Assembly: GCA_903917955.1 (NCBI GenBank)
Contig: CAIXCO010000153.1
Location: 1 to 29,499 of the forward strand
Length of the DNA: 29,499 nucleotides
DNA from: an uncultured Chlorobiaceae bacterium
Lineage (GTDB): Bacteria; Bacteroidota; Chlorobiia; Chlorobiales; Chlorobiaceae
Direction: 5' to 3'
Both the position numbers and the translations under genes were made by a program. Below the pieces are notes generated by a model. The model worked only from the letters and a program-made list of their open reading frames with translations, had not been told where the DNA came from and did not search any database. Shown here in pieces: positions 14,805 to 23,406 of this stretch (positions are counted from its first letter, which is position 1; every line of letters starts with the position of its first letter).

Positions 14805-15662
14805 TCACAGAGAAACACTCTGCAGCACCACCGGAGGTAGAGTATCCCTGGTAAAAATCCTCTCTCTGAACCTCAAATCCACCGTTTCGTAAAAGTCAAA
14901 ACCTTTTTTTGAAACCACCTTTTGCCAGAATATCTCGAATTTTTTCAACTTTTCCTTGTAATTCCCGTCATTGCCGACAATAAAACGGGAAGGGCTCTGG
15001 GCCGTAAGACACCATGTCATGTTGTTGCCAGCAAGATGAAGTTCTCCGATAAATAGCCTTGCATACTCTGTCTGTGAAAGCACTTCAAGAAAGTCCCTGA
15101 TCAATGCAACATCACGTCGATCAAGTTGACGCAAACCATTTTCGGCAATGTTCAATCGGGTTATTCCGGAAATTTTCAGCAAAGGCACGCCATGGCGTAC
15201 CCCTACAGGCAAAAGAAACCCATCACCATCAAGAGCCATAATTTGGCCATCAAGAACCGCTAAAGCAACAGGTTGTCGCTCAAAAACCTTGATGCGGACA
15301 ATTCCATTCAGCTCCTTGCCAATCTCGGCATCCCTGAGATAGGGAATCGTCATAATTTTCTTTTTCAGCTCTTTGGTATCAAGATTCTGCAAATTTCTGC
15401 CCTTAAAAGCATTCAGGCGTGACAGGAACTCACGGTCAGAGATACTTGAGGCTCCGTCAAGAACAAACCCCCTGACAACCACCCCTTTTTTCCACTGTGA
15501 TGCAGCGGAAGCCAGCACAACAAGAACGACGATAACCATCAGAAAAACAACTGTCCGGGAAACCCAACTGCCACCGGAAGCTGCCGCAAAGCTCTCACCG
15601 CTGTCCGCCTCTCCCGGAAGGCCCTGAGTGGAGACGTCCGATACTTTTTTAAATCCGTTCAT
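14805..15662 (-). CDS. ftsQ: Cell division protein FtsQ/DivIB
   Basis: A bitopic divisome protein of 285 aa that connects FtsL/FtsB and the late division proteins. After a short cytoplasmic segment comes one membrane helix (about 35-57), then a POTRA-type domain starting VVVRGFVLDGASSIS, in which FKGRNLQNLD and VKVFERQPVAL-like segments follow the family pattern, and a beta domain. The start is ATG 15662, which overlaps the murC stop in an ATGA tetranucleotide; an upstream GTG at 15698 lies inside murC and is less likely. Position between murC and ftsA is the standard dcw order, minus murB and ddl. Confidence 0.92.
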   Translation of the reverse strand: MNGFKKVSDVSTQGLPGEADSGESFAAASGGSWVSRTVVFLMVIVVLVVLASAASQWKKGVVVRGFVLDGASSISDREFLSRLNAFKGRNLQNLDTKELKKKIMTIPYLRDAEIGKELNGIVRIKVFERQPVALAVLDGQIMALDGDGFLLPVGVRHGVPLLKISGITRLNIAENGLRQLDRRDVALIRDFLEVLSQTEYARLFIGELHLAGNNMTWCLTAQSPSRFIVGNDGNYKEKLKKFEIFWQKVVSKKGFDFYETVDLRFRERIFTRDTLPPVVLQSVSL

Positions 15663-17098
15663 GACGCAGTCAAACCCGATAAGGGGAGACTCTTGCACTG
15701 AGCTGGAGCCTCAGCTCTACTGGCTGCAGCAACTTTTGATGCAAGATGGGTAATATCGCCTGCACCCATGAACAGAAGCATGGTTCCGTTGACTGACAAC
15801 TCCATGAGAGATGAAAAAAGAGTCTCAATATCGGCAATAAATTCAACATGTTTTCCGCCAGCCTTCCGTACCGCAGCAGCAACCATCTCCCCGTCGACAC
15901 CCGGATAATCCACCGACCTTTCCCTGGCAGGGTAGACATCGGCAACATAGACAATATCCGCCCTTGAAAGTGCCCAGCCATATTCACTGGCAAACTCCCT
16001 TGTCCTTGAAAAAAGGTGCGGCTGAAAAATTGCAACGACCCTCTTTTCCAGCCATCCGCTTTTAGCCGCCATGACGGTTGCCTTGACTTCCGAAGGGTGG
16101 TGAGCATAATCATCGACAACCATAAGCCCTTGACCATTATCATATTTCACCTGAAAGCGTCTCCTCATGCCACTGTAACGACCAAGCCCGGCAATCAGCA
16201 ACTCGGGCATGATTCCTAGCTCAAGACCTGTCGAAAACGCGGCCAGGGCGTTGAGCACATTGTGGCGTCCCGGCACATTGATGCAAACATCCCGGTATTC
16301 ATGACCATAAGCCTTGATAGAAAAAGTGGTACGCTGTTGTTCAGCGACAATGTCCGAAGCCATAACATCGGCTGGTTCATCAATGCCAAAAGTAGTATAG
16401 AGACGATTCATCAACGGAATAATCTTTCTGATTTCCGGCCAATCAACACAACAAATCACCCTCCCATAAAAAGGCACTTTGTTGGCAAAAGTAACAAATG
16501 CCTGTTTCAGCTCATCAAGCGTGCCATAGGTGTCCATGTGCTCGGACTCAAGACTGTTGACAACGGCAATCGTAGGGGTAAGTTTTAAAAAAGCACGATC
16601 ATACTCATCTGCCTCAATAACCATAAATTTCCCATCACCAACCACTGTGCTGCCTTTCAGATAGTCTGATATCCCGCCAATCATGACCGTCGGCGACTCA
16701 CCCGACTCAATCAGCATGGTGGCAATCATGGCCGTCGTCGTCGTTTTTCCATGCGTGCCCGAAACACATACTCCATATTTGTAGCGCATGAGCTCGCCAA
16801 GCATCTCGTCCCGCTTAATGACGGGGATACCCGCTTTTGCGGCGGCAAGAACCTCAACATTCTCTTCCGGCCTGATCGCAGAGGAGTAAACAACAACATC
16901 ACAAGATGCAACCTGCTCTGCGAGGTGCCCTTGATAGATCACGGCTCCATGCGCAGCAAGCTTTTCGGTCACTTCTCCAGAAGAGAGATCTGAGCCCGTA
17001 ACCCGGAAACCCGACTTCAGAAGCAGCTCCGCTATGGCACTCATCCCTGCGCCACCCACTCCAACAATATGGACGCTTTTTGTGTTCCCTAATTCCAT
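15659..17098 (-). CDS. murC: UDP-N-acetylmuramate-L-alanine ligase
   Basis: Adds L-Ala, the first residue of the peptidoglycan stem peptide, to UDP-MurNAc using ATP. The 479-aa Mur ligase has the N-terminal Rossmann motif HIVGVGGAGMSAIA (10-23), the ATP-binding loop SGTHGKTTTT (113-122), ESEHMDTYG in the central domain, DDYAHHPSE with the conserved His pair, and a C-terminal domain with ARERS. The start is the ATG at 17098; an in-frame extension upstream overlaps murG and matches nothing. It lies 20 nt after murG and overlaps ftsQ by 4 nt. Confidence 0.97.
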   Translation of the reverse strand: MELGNTKSVHIVGVGGAGMSAIAELLLKSGFRVTGSDLSSGEVTEKLAAHGAVIYQGHLAEQVASCDVVVYSSAIRPEENVEVLAAAKAGIPVIKRDEMLGELMRYKYGVCVSGTHGKTTTTAMIATMLIESGESPTVMIGGISDYLKGSTVVGDGKFMVIEADEYDRAFLKLTPTIAVVNSLESEHMDTYGTLDELKQAFVTFANKVPFYGRVICCVDWPEIRKIIPLMNRLYTTFGIDEPADVMASDIVAEQQRTTFSIKAYGHEYRDVCINVPGRHNVLNALAAFSTGLELGIMPELLIAGLGRYSGMRRRFQVKYDNGQGLMVVDDYAHHPSEVKATVMAAKSGWLEKRVVAIFQPHLFSRTREFASEYGWALSRADIVYVADVYPARERSVDYPGVDGEMVAAAVRKAGGKHVEFIADIETLFSSLMELSVNGTMLLFMGAGDITHLASKVAAASRAEAPAQCKSLPLSGLTAS

Positions 17099-17118
17099 CG
17101 TTGTTTGAATCCTCTCTC

Positions 17119-18216
17119 TTAAAGTTTTTTTGCAAGGTTGACAATCCGCAGGGCAAGCTGACGGGCTGCATCGGGATATGCCTGATTCCGGGAAGCGGCA
17201 CCCATCTGAGCAAGCTTCCCTGCATCGAGCAGCAATTGAAGAATATCGTTTATTGATGCCTGCTGGTCGAGACAATCATCCTCAATCTGCAGGGCCGCCC
17301 CAGCGGCAACAAGCGCCCGTGCATTATGACGCTGATGGTCACCGGTTGCATGAGGGTAAGGAACAAGAACCGACGGCTTTCCAAGATTGGTCAACTCGGC
17401 GATGGATGAAGCACCCGCACGGCACAGCACAAGATCAGCAGCACCGTAGGCCGCTCCCATATCCTCAATATAGGGAGAAATCCAGAGATAAGGAGAGGGC
17501 TGTACCCGACTTTTAATGCGCTCAAAATCAAGTGCACCAGTCTGCCATATAAGATTTGCTGAAGCAGTAATGTCGTCAAGCCAGTGAAGCACAGCGTTGT
17601 TTATTGAGCGCGCACCACGGCTCCCTCCAAAAACAAGAAGGGTTGGGCGTTCTTCATGCAGGGAGAAGTACTCCCTTGCTGCGGCAGTGTGCTGCAACTC
17701 AAACGAGCGAGACGGATTGCCGGTAACAAAGATCTGCTCTTTTTTTACAAGAAAACGACGGGCCTCTTCAAAGGAGAGATGCACTTCAGTGGCCAATGTG
17801 GCAAGCAGTTTTGTTGTTACACCAGGAAAGGCATTTTGCTCCTGGACAAGTGTTTTTTTTCGCATCAGTTGAGCCGCAAGCAGCAATGGTGCGCTGACAA
17901 ATCCACCGGTACCAACAACAACATCAGGCTTTTCCCTGCCAATCAAGGAAACTGCACCTCCAAGAGCCGAAACAAAATCAGCAAACACACCAACATTGGC
18001 AAGAAGAGCTGCAAACGACCGCCCCCTTTTCAGTCCTCTGACCGGAACAAGATGTAACCGGTACCCGAGCCTTGGCACTTCCGCAGCCTCAATGCCACTG
18101 GTCGTCCCTGCAAAAGAGATCGCGACATCCGGCATCAGTTTCCTGAGCTCTCCGGCCATGGCTACCGCCGGATACAAATGGCCACCTGTTCCACCTCCGG
18201 CAAAAAGCACCTTCAT
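17119..18216 (-). CDS. murG: UDP-GlcNAc:lipid I N-acetylglucosamine transferase
   Basis: A peripheral inner-membrane glycosyltransferase (GT-B fold, 365 aa) that turns lipid I into lipid II. The N-terminal G loop is GGGTGGHLYPA (7-17); VGTGGFVSAPLL is the second glycine-rich loop, QEQNAFPG the acceptor-side motif, FGGSRGA the start of the C-terminal Rossmann half, and CRAGASSIAEL plus GDHQRHNA form the UDP-GlcNAc site. All family signatures are intact. Its ATG overlaps the ftsW stop by 4 nt (ATGA). Confidence 0.97.
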   Translation of the reverse strand: MKVLFAGGGTGGHLYPAVAMAGELRKLMPDVAISFAGTTSGIEAAEVPRLGYRLHLVPVRGLKRGRSFAALLANVGVFADFVSALGGAVSLIGREKPDVVVGTGGFVSAPLLLAAQLMRKKTLVQEQNAFPGVTTKLLATLATEVHLSFEEARRFLVKKEQIFVTGNPSRSFELQHTAAAREYFSLHEERPTLLVFGGSRGARSINNAVLHWLDDITASANLIWQTGALDFERIKSRVQPSPYLWISPYIEDMGAAYGAADLVLCRAGASSIAELTNLGKPSVLVPYPHATGDHQRHNARALVAAGAALQIEDDCLDQQASINDILQLLLDAGKLAQMGAASRNQAYPDAARQLALRIVNLAKKL

Positions 18217-19418
18217 ACTCTCCTCCCTTCAGCAACATCGTGCAGCAGGCCTTTTTCAAGCCCCGGACTCTTGTAACCTGCTATACTCATAAGAATCCCG
18301 ACCCCGAGGGAGTTAAAAAGAAGCGCTGTACCTCCGTAACTGATAAAAGGAAGCGCTACTCCGGTCGTCGGAAGCAGGTGACAGGCAACAGCAATATTGA
18401 CAAAAGCAAAAAGGGAGATGGCTATCGTAACTCCAGTGGCAACATATTTACCAAAATTATCAGGAGCATGTTTGGCGATAAGAAGACCACAAACTAAAAA
18501 TCCTGCAAAAAGTGCAATAACGGCAAGAGCCCCGACAAACCCATACTCCTCACCGATGATAACAAAGACAAAATCATTGTAGGAGAGTGGTAGATAGAGC
18601 TCCCGCTGCTTGCTTTGTCCGATGCCGAGACCAAAAGGCCCCCCGTTCCCCAAACCAATCAAAGCCTGCGTCACCTGATAGGTGGCCCCTTTTGCATTTC
18701 CGCTGGTAAACGAAAGCAACCGGGCAAGCCGGTACGGTGCTGCAATGGCAAAAACCCCTGCCAGAGGTATCAGCAAAAGTACGGTAGCCATAAGATGGCG
18801 AATACTGACACCCCCTATAAACATAAGCGTAAAACCTGTTACGGCAATAAGCGAGGCCGTACTGAAATTCGGTTCGATAGCCACAAGAGCCACGACGACC
18901 ATCAGCAGGAGGAGCATGGGATAATAGGAGTTATGAAGATCCTTGATATATCCCTGTTTTTCGCTGATGAGCCTTGAAAAATGAAAAATAACCGCATATT
19001 TGGCAAAATCAGAGACCTGGAATTTGAGCGGCCCAAAGCCTATCCAGCGTGCGGCTCCAGAAATAAGCCCCACCGTTTTCATGGCAAAAAGGATAATCAA
19101 AAGCAGGATACTGGCAAAAAGAATGATTTTGCTGCTCTTCCAGAAAACATGATAGTCGAGCTGGGCAACAACAAGCACCGTGCCGATTCCGAGCAAAGAA
19201 AAAATAATCTGTCGCCACAAAAAATACTCTGAACTGGAGTACTTCCTGACCGCCCATCCCGCTCCGCTGCTATAGACGACAACAATCCCTACACTCATGA
19301 GAATGGCAACAATGAGTAAAAGAAGCTTTCCGACAATACCATCCCTGCCTGACTGCGGAAAAAGTTCATCCTGAGCTAAAACCCCTGCAGGGTTCGGAGT
19401 GTAATCGGTATTCAGCAT
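18213..19418 (-). CDS. ftsW: Septal peptidoglycan polymerase FtsW
   Basis: A SEDS glycosyltransferase with about ten membrane helices (401 aa) that polymerises lipid II together with its partner FtsI. The family signature is present: GLGIGQSKQRELYLPLSYNDFVF with the conserved Asp, then IGEEYGFVG, and LPTTGVALPFISYGG near the end. The usual QPDxGT is EPNFST here, which I associate with Bacteroidetes/Chlorobi FtsW. Two starts are possible: ATG 19418, embedded in the murD stop (ATGCTGA, 7-nt overlap), or ATG 19439, seven codons earlier inside murD. Neither has a clear ribosome site, so coupling to murD is likely. RodA is excluded by context. Confidence 0.95.
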   Translation of the reverse strand: MLNTDYTPNPAGVLAQDELFPQSGRDGIVGKLLLLIVAILMSVGIVVVYSSGAGWAVRKYSSSEYFLWRQIIFSLLGIGTVLVVAQLDYHVFWKSSKIILFASILLLIILFAMKTVGLISGAARWIGFGPLKFQVSDFAKYAVIFHFSRLISEKQGYIKDLHNSYYPMLLLLMVVVALVAIEPNFSTASLIAVTGFTLMFIGGVSIRHLMATVLLLIPLAGVFAIAAPYRLARLLSFTSGNAKGATYQVTQALIGLGNGGPFGLGIGQSKQRELYLPLSYNDFVFVIIGEEYGFVGALAVIALFAGFLVCGLLIAKHAPDNFGKYVATGVTIAISLFAFVNIAVACHLLPTTGVALPFISYGGTALLFNSLGVGILMSIAGYKSPGLEKGLLHDVAEGRRV

Positions 19419-20809
19419 TGAGGTAACTGATGAACACATTGTTTAAACTTCATGCCACGCTCTTCAAAATTATGAAACATATCAAAGCTTGCACAACCGG
19501 GCGAAAAAAGCACACTCTGACCAAGTCTGGCAGCATCATGCGCCAGTACAACTGCATTTTCCAATGAGTCTGCCACTTTAACAGGCACAATGCCCTTAAA
19601 AGCTGAGACGATCTTTTCCTGCGACTCACCGAGAGCGATAAGCAAAGATACCTTTTTACGGATAATCCCCGCAATAGAAGCGTAATCATTTCCCTTGTCC
19701 CGTCCTCCTGCAAGAAGTACCGCCGTACCGGGAAGCGCCTCAAGCGCAGTACGCATGGCATTGATATTTGTCGCTTTTGAATCATTGACCCAGTCAACCC
19801 CATTGATGGTCATAACATATTCCTGACGATGCTCAACGCCTTTAAACTCCCTGAGTACCCGACGAACCACCTCATCGTCAATACCCATCGCCCTCGCAAC
19901 GGCAACAACCGCAAGCACGTTGGAGATATTATGGCGACCACGAAAACTGTTTTTAAAAAAATCGGATGTAACGACAACAGTCTCATCCCCATTGAGCGTG
20001 CGGACAACGACTCTCTCTCCCTCCAGAAAGACGACAGGGGAATCACGCCGGGTTCCAGAAAAAGGCTCCATGCCAAACGGTATTATCCTGAATGCAAACC
20101 GCTCCGCATCATCAACAAAATGCTCCTTGAGAAGAGGATCATCCTGATTGTAGACCAACGTATCTTCTCTGCCCTGATTGGCATAAATCCTGAACTTCGC
20201 AGCAGCATAGCAGGACAACTCTCCGCCGTAACGACCGAGGTGGTCTGGTGTAATATTCGTCATAACGGCAACATCAGGCCGGAACGTGGGGGAGCGCTCC
20301 AACTGGTAACTGCTCAACTCGACAACGGCAACATCTCCAACATTCATCTCCAGAACCATCGAAGAAAACGGCACTCCTATATTGCCGACACTGAATGCCC
20401 GGTATCCCCGCCGAAGACCATCCTCCTCGCAGAGGCGATGAAGAAGTGTAGATACGGTGGTTTTTCCATCCGTACCGGTAACTCCAATAATTTTTGCCTT
20501 GCAAAAACGGCTTGCTATCTCGATTTCACTGTAGAGCGGAATTCCCTTTTCCTCCATCGTGACCACAACCTTGGCGGATGGCGGAATGCCTGGGCTCACG
20601 ACACAAAAATCTGCATCATAAACCCGCTCCGAATGGCCCCCCTGCTCCATGGAGAGCGGCATCTCCTTGAGGCGCAGCAGATCCTCCGCCCTGATAGAGC
20701 CAAACTCACTGACAAGTACTTTCGCACCTTTGCGGCAAAGCAGTTCCGCTGCGGCCATTCCACTTTTCCCTGCCCCAATGACCGATACTTTTTTACCCGT
20801 TAGATCCAT
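19412..20809 (-). CDS. murD: UDP-N-acetylmuramoyl-L-alanine-D-glutamate ligase
   Basis: Adds D-Glu to UDP-MurNAc-L-Ala. The 465-aa protein has the N-terminal GAGKSGMAAAELL (12-24), the ATP-binding loop GTDGKTT (112-118; Asp in place of the usual Asn), ELSSYQLE, NITPDHLGRYGG, NDSKATN and the C-terminal SPGCASFDMFHNFEERG block diagnostic of MurD. There is no ribosome site before the ATG; the 29-bp gap after mraY instead holds a short ACAT repeat. The 3' end overlaps ftsW. Confidence 0.96.
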   Translation of the reverse strand: MDLTGKKVSVIGAGKSGMAAAELLCRKGAKVLVSEFGSIRAEDLLRLKEMPLSMEQGGHSERVYDADFCVVSPGIPPSAKVVVTMEEKGIPLYSEIEIASRFCKAKIIGVTGTDGKTTVSTLLHRLCEEDGLRRGYRAFSVGNIGVPFSSMVLEMNVGDVAVVELSSYQLERSPTFRPDVAVMTNITPDHLGRYGGELSCYAAAKFRIYANQGREDTLVYNQDDPLLKEHFVDDAERFAFRIIPFGMEPFSGTRRDSPVVFLEGERVVVRTLNGDETVVVTSDFFKNSFRGRHNISNVLAVVAVARAMGIDDEVVRRVLREFKGVEHRQEYVMTINGVDWVNDSKATNINAMRTALEALPGTAVLLAGGRDKGNDYASIAGIIRKKVSLLIALGESQEKIVSAFKGIVPVKVADSLENAVVLAHDAARLGQSVLFSPGCASFDMFHNFEERGMKFKQCVHQLPQC

Positions 20810-20816
20810 GTGTGTT

Positions 20817-20831
20817 TGTATGTATGTATGT
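20817..20831. repeat. Short tetranucleotide repeat (TGTA, 3.75 copies)
   Basis: TGTATGTATGTATGT on the plus strand, i.e. ACATACATACATACA in the murD transcript, starting 8 nt before the murD start codon where a ribosome site is expected. Copy number is low, so slippage would be rare. Confidence 0.8.
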
Positions 20832-20838
20832 CTCGCTC

Positions 20839-21945
20839 TTATCTGAGTTTTAAGGTCATAAGACTGGCAAGAAAAAAAAGAATGGTCAAAATCCAGAACC
20901 TGATCACAATCTTTTGTTCAGCCCACCCTTTCAACTGAAAATGGTGATGAAGGGGTGCCATCAAAAAAATCCTTTGGCCCTGACCAAACCTCATTTTCGT
21001 ATACTTGAAATAGAGTACCTGAAGAGAGACTGAGAGGGTTTCAAGAAAAAATATACCCGCCATCAAGGGTAAAAGCAGCTCCTGCTTGATCAAAAGCGCT
21101 ATGACAGCAATAGCACTGCCAAGAGCAAGGGATCCGGTATCGCCCATGATGATCTCGGCCGGATTGGAATTGAACCACAAAAATCCCACACATGCCATGA
21201 CAATTGCCATGCTGACCACAGCAATCTCTCCCCCTCCAGGGATAAAGGGAATGCTGAGGTATACCGCATAGACCGCATTTCCAGCAAGGTAAGAAAAGAC
21301 ACCAAGACCCATAACCACAATGGCCGAACTTCCAGCGGCAAGACCATCAAGCCCGTCAGTCAGATTGACCGCATTCGAGACTGCGGTAATGATAAAGATG
21401 ACAATCGGAATATAAAAATAACCATAATCAAGAGTCAGATTCTTGAAAAAAGGTACCGTTGTTGTCGACAAAAGCACTGAAAACGCTGGGTCAAACCAGG
21501 TATAAAGACCAACCACCAGGCCAAGAGAGAACTGCCCGATAAGCTTGTAACGAGCCGACAACCCCCCCTTGATTTTTAGGACTACCTTTCGATAGTCATC
21601 AATGAAACCAATGATCCCCATCCAGAAAATGGCCAGCATAATCAGCCAGACATGCGGATCATTAAATTTTGACCAGAGCAGCACAGAGATCTCAATGGAA
21701 AAAATGATAAGCACCCCTCCCATTGTGGGCAGCGCTTTTTTCTTTTTATGCTCGGGAGGCGCCTCCTCCTTGATAGGTTCAATAAACCTGGTTTTCAAAT
21801 AGGCGATAAATCTGGGCCCAGCAAAAAGAATAATCAACAATGCCGTAATGCCCGCAGCACTTGCCCTGAAGGTGAGATACTCAATAACATGAAGCCCCGG
21901 AGGATCGAACAACATATCGATGTACTTCAACAGATAATAAAGCAT
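20839..21945 (-). CDS. mraY: Phospho-N-acetylmuramoyl-pentapeptide transferase
   Basis: An integral membrane enzyme (368 aa, about ten helices) that transfers phospho-MurNAc-pentapeptide to undecaprenyl phosphate, giving lipid I. The diagnostic segments are present: the KKKKALPTMGGV cytoplasmic motif (72-83), FIDDYRK with the Mg2+-binding aspartates, NAVNLTDGLDGLA with the catalytic Asp, GDTGSLALG and APLHHHFQLKGW near the end. Length and all active-site loops are normal. It follows murF after a 9-nt gap. Confidence 0.97.
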   Translation of the reverse strand: MLYYLLKYIDMLFDPPGLHVIEYLTFRASAAGITALLIILFAGPRFIAYLKTRFIEPIKEEAPPEHKKKKALPTMGGVLIIFSIEISVLLWSKFNDPHVWLIMLAIFWMGIIGFIDDYRKVVLKIKGGLSARYKLIGQFSLGLVVGLYTWFDPAFSVLLSTTTVPFFKNLTLDYGYFYIPIVIFIITAVSNAVNLTDGLDGLAAGSSAIVVMGLGVFSYLAGNAVYAVYLSIPFIPGGGEIAVVSMAIVMACVGFLWFNSNPAEIIMGDTGSLALGSAIAVIALLIKQELLLPLMAGIFFLETLSVSLQVLYFKYTKMRFGQGQRIFLMAPLHHHFQLKGWAEQKIVIRFWILTILFFLASLMTLKLR

Positions 21946-21954
21946 ACCGTATTT

Positions 21955-23406
21955 TTACCTGGTTATGGTTTTTGCGTTGATGAGCGCTTCGACAACCTGC
22001 TCAAGTTTCATCCCTCTTGACCCTTTGAAAAGCAGGGTATCACCCTCCTGCAACACGGTCAGCAATGCCGCAAGAAGTTTTTCACGGCACTCGAAATGGC
22101 CCCTGAAAAGCTCGGGAGCCTCACGGCCAAAAATCCGGGCACTCTCTCCAAAGGTAAAAAGCAGATCAACCGAACTCTGCTGAATATAACGGCCAATTGC
22201 CTCATGTTCAACATCTCCCGCCACTCCAAGTTCAAGCATGTCGCCCAGAACGGCAACCCTTTTACCTGCAGATGGCATGTCACAAAGCGCATCAATCGCC
22301 CGACGCATTGAGTCGGAATTGGCATTATAGGTATCATTAAGGATTCGCAGACCGCCTATGTCTACGACTTCAAGTCGTTTCCAGCCCGGCGCAGGAACCA
22401 GACGCTCCAGACCCTCGCGGATGTGGCGGAGTGAGAGCCCAAAATGAAGCCCGACTGCGGCAGCCGCAATAGCATTGAGCACATTGTGCTTTCCAGTAAA
22501 GTTCAGGGTGACGGCTTCACTACCAACTGTTGAACATAAAAGAAAAGAGAGCATACCAGCCTTGTTGACAGAAATCTCCCGGGCCCAGCAGCTCTGTGCT
22601 GAACTTTTTGCAACACCATAACTGACATGACCCACGAGCCCTTCACCAGCCGCACTGAGCCGGGGATCATCGCTATTGACAAAGGCAGTACCCCCTTGCT
22701 GAGAGAGATATGCGAAAAGCTGTGTTTCAGCCTCAGCAACCCCATCAAGATCAAGCAGAAACTCCAGATGCTCATGACCGATATTGGTAAGAAGTCCATG
22801 GGTCGGCCTTACAATACTGGCAAGCAAGGCCATCTCGCCCGGATGATTGATGCCCATCTCGACAACGGCAATATCGGTATCATGGCGCAGTTGCAGCAGG
22901 GTCAACGGAACCCCGAGATGGTTGTTCCTGTTCCCCTGGCTCATCTGAACCTTGAAACCGGTTCCAAGCACCGAGGCAATCATCTCCTTCGTTGTAGTCT
23001 TTCCATTGCTGCCACCGATGGCCACAACAGGAATGGTAAATTTGTTCCTGTACAGCGTTGAAAGTTGCTGAAGCCCTGCAACAGGGTCATCCGTAACAAT
23101 AAATCCCTTGCCGGGCGGCGGCTCTGCTGAACCCTGCTCCTCATACCAGTGGCGGCTGACCATTGCCCAGGATGCACCCTTTTCAAAAACAGTATTTATA
23201 AAGGAATGGCCATCGGCATTCTCTCCTTTCAGGGCAACAAAAATTTCACCACCCCTCACCTCTCTTGAATCAATGACCACGACGGGCGAAGGAATTTCCC
23301 GGGATGGTTGTTGCTGCGAGGAAACGCAATGGCACGCCGCGACGATAACGTCTCCAACATTCGAAAAATCATTAATGGTCAACACGCTATTTGCCTTTAC
23401 CTGCAC
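21955..23406 (-). CDS. murF: UDP-MurNAc-tripeptide-D-Ala-D-Ala ligase
   Basis: Adds D-Ala-D-Ala to complete the stem pentapeptide. The 483-aa Mur ligase contains DSREV (46-50), the ATP loop GGSNGKTTTK (131-140), NRNNHLGVP, EMGINHPGE with the conserved acid, and ILNDTYNANSDSM, a MurF hallmark. The start is GTG 23406, set by AAGGAG five nt upstream, which places it 10 nt inside the murE 3' end. Alternative GTG/TTG starts seven or eight codons later have no ribosome site. Confidence 0.96.
   Translation of the reverse strand: MQVKANSVLTINDFSNVGDVIVAACHCVSSQQQPSREIPSPVVVIDSREVRGGEIFVALKGENADGHSFINTVFEKGASWAMVSRHWYEEQGSAEPPPGKGFIVTDDPVAGLQQLSTLYRNKFTIPVVAIGGSNGKTTTKEMIASVLGTGFKVQMSQGNRNNHLGVPLTLLQLRHDTDIAVVEMGINHPGEMALLASIVRPTHGLLTNIGHEHLEFLLDLDGVAEAETQLFAYLSQQGGTAFVNSDDPRLSAAGEGLVGHVSYGVAKSSAQSCWAREISVNKAGMLSFLLCSTVGSEAVTLNFTGKHNVLNAIAAAAVGLHFGLSLRHIREGLERLVPAPGWKRLEVVDIGGLRILNDTYNANSDSMRRAIDALCDMPSAGKRVAVLGDMLELGVAGDVEHEAIGRYIQQSSVDLLFTFGESARIFGREAPELFRGHFECREKLLAALLTVLQEGDTLLFKGSRGMKLEQVVEALINAKTITR

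Noticed and set aside
17099..17275. 59-residue N-terminal extension of MurC
   Set aside because: Cys-rich shadow of the murG 3' end; MurC starts just before the Rossmann motif at ATG 17098.
19829..20803. A 324-aa plus-strand open frame
   Set aside because: Antisense shadow covering most of murD, which carries all Mur ligase motifs.
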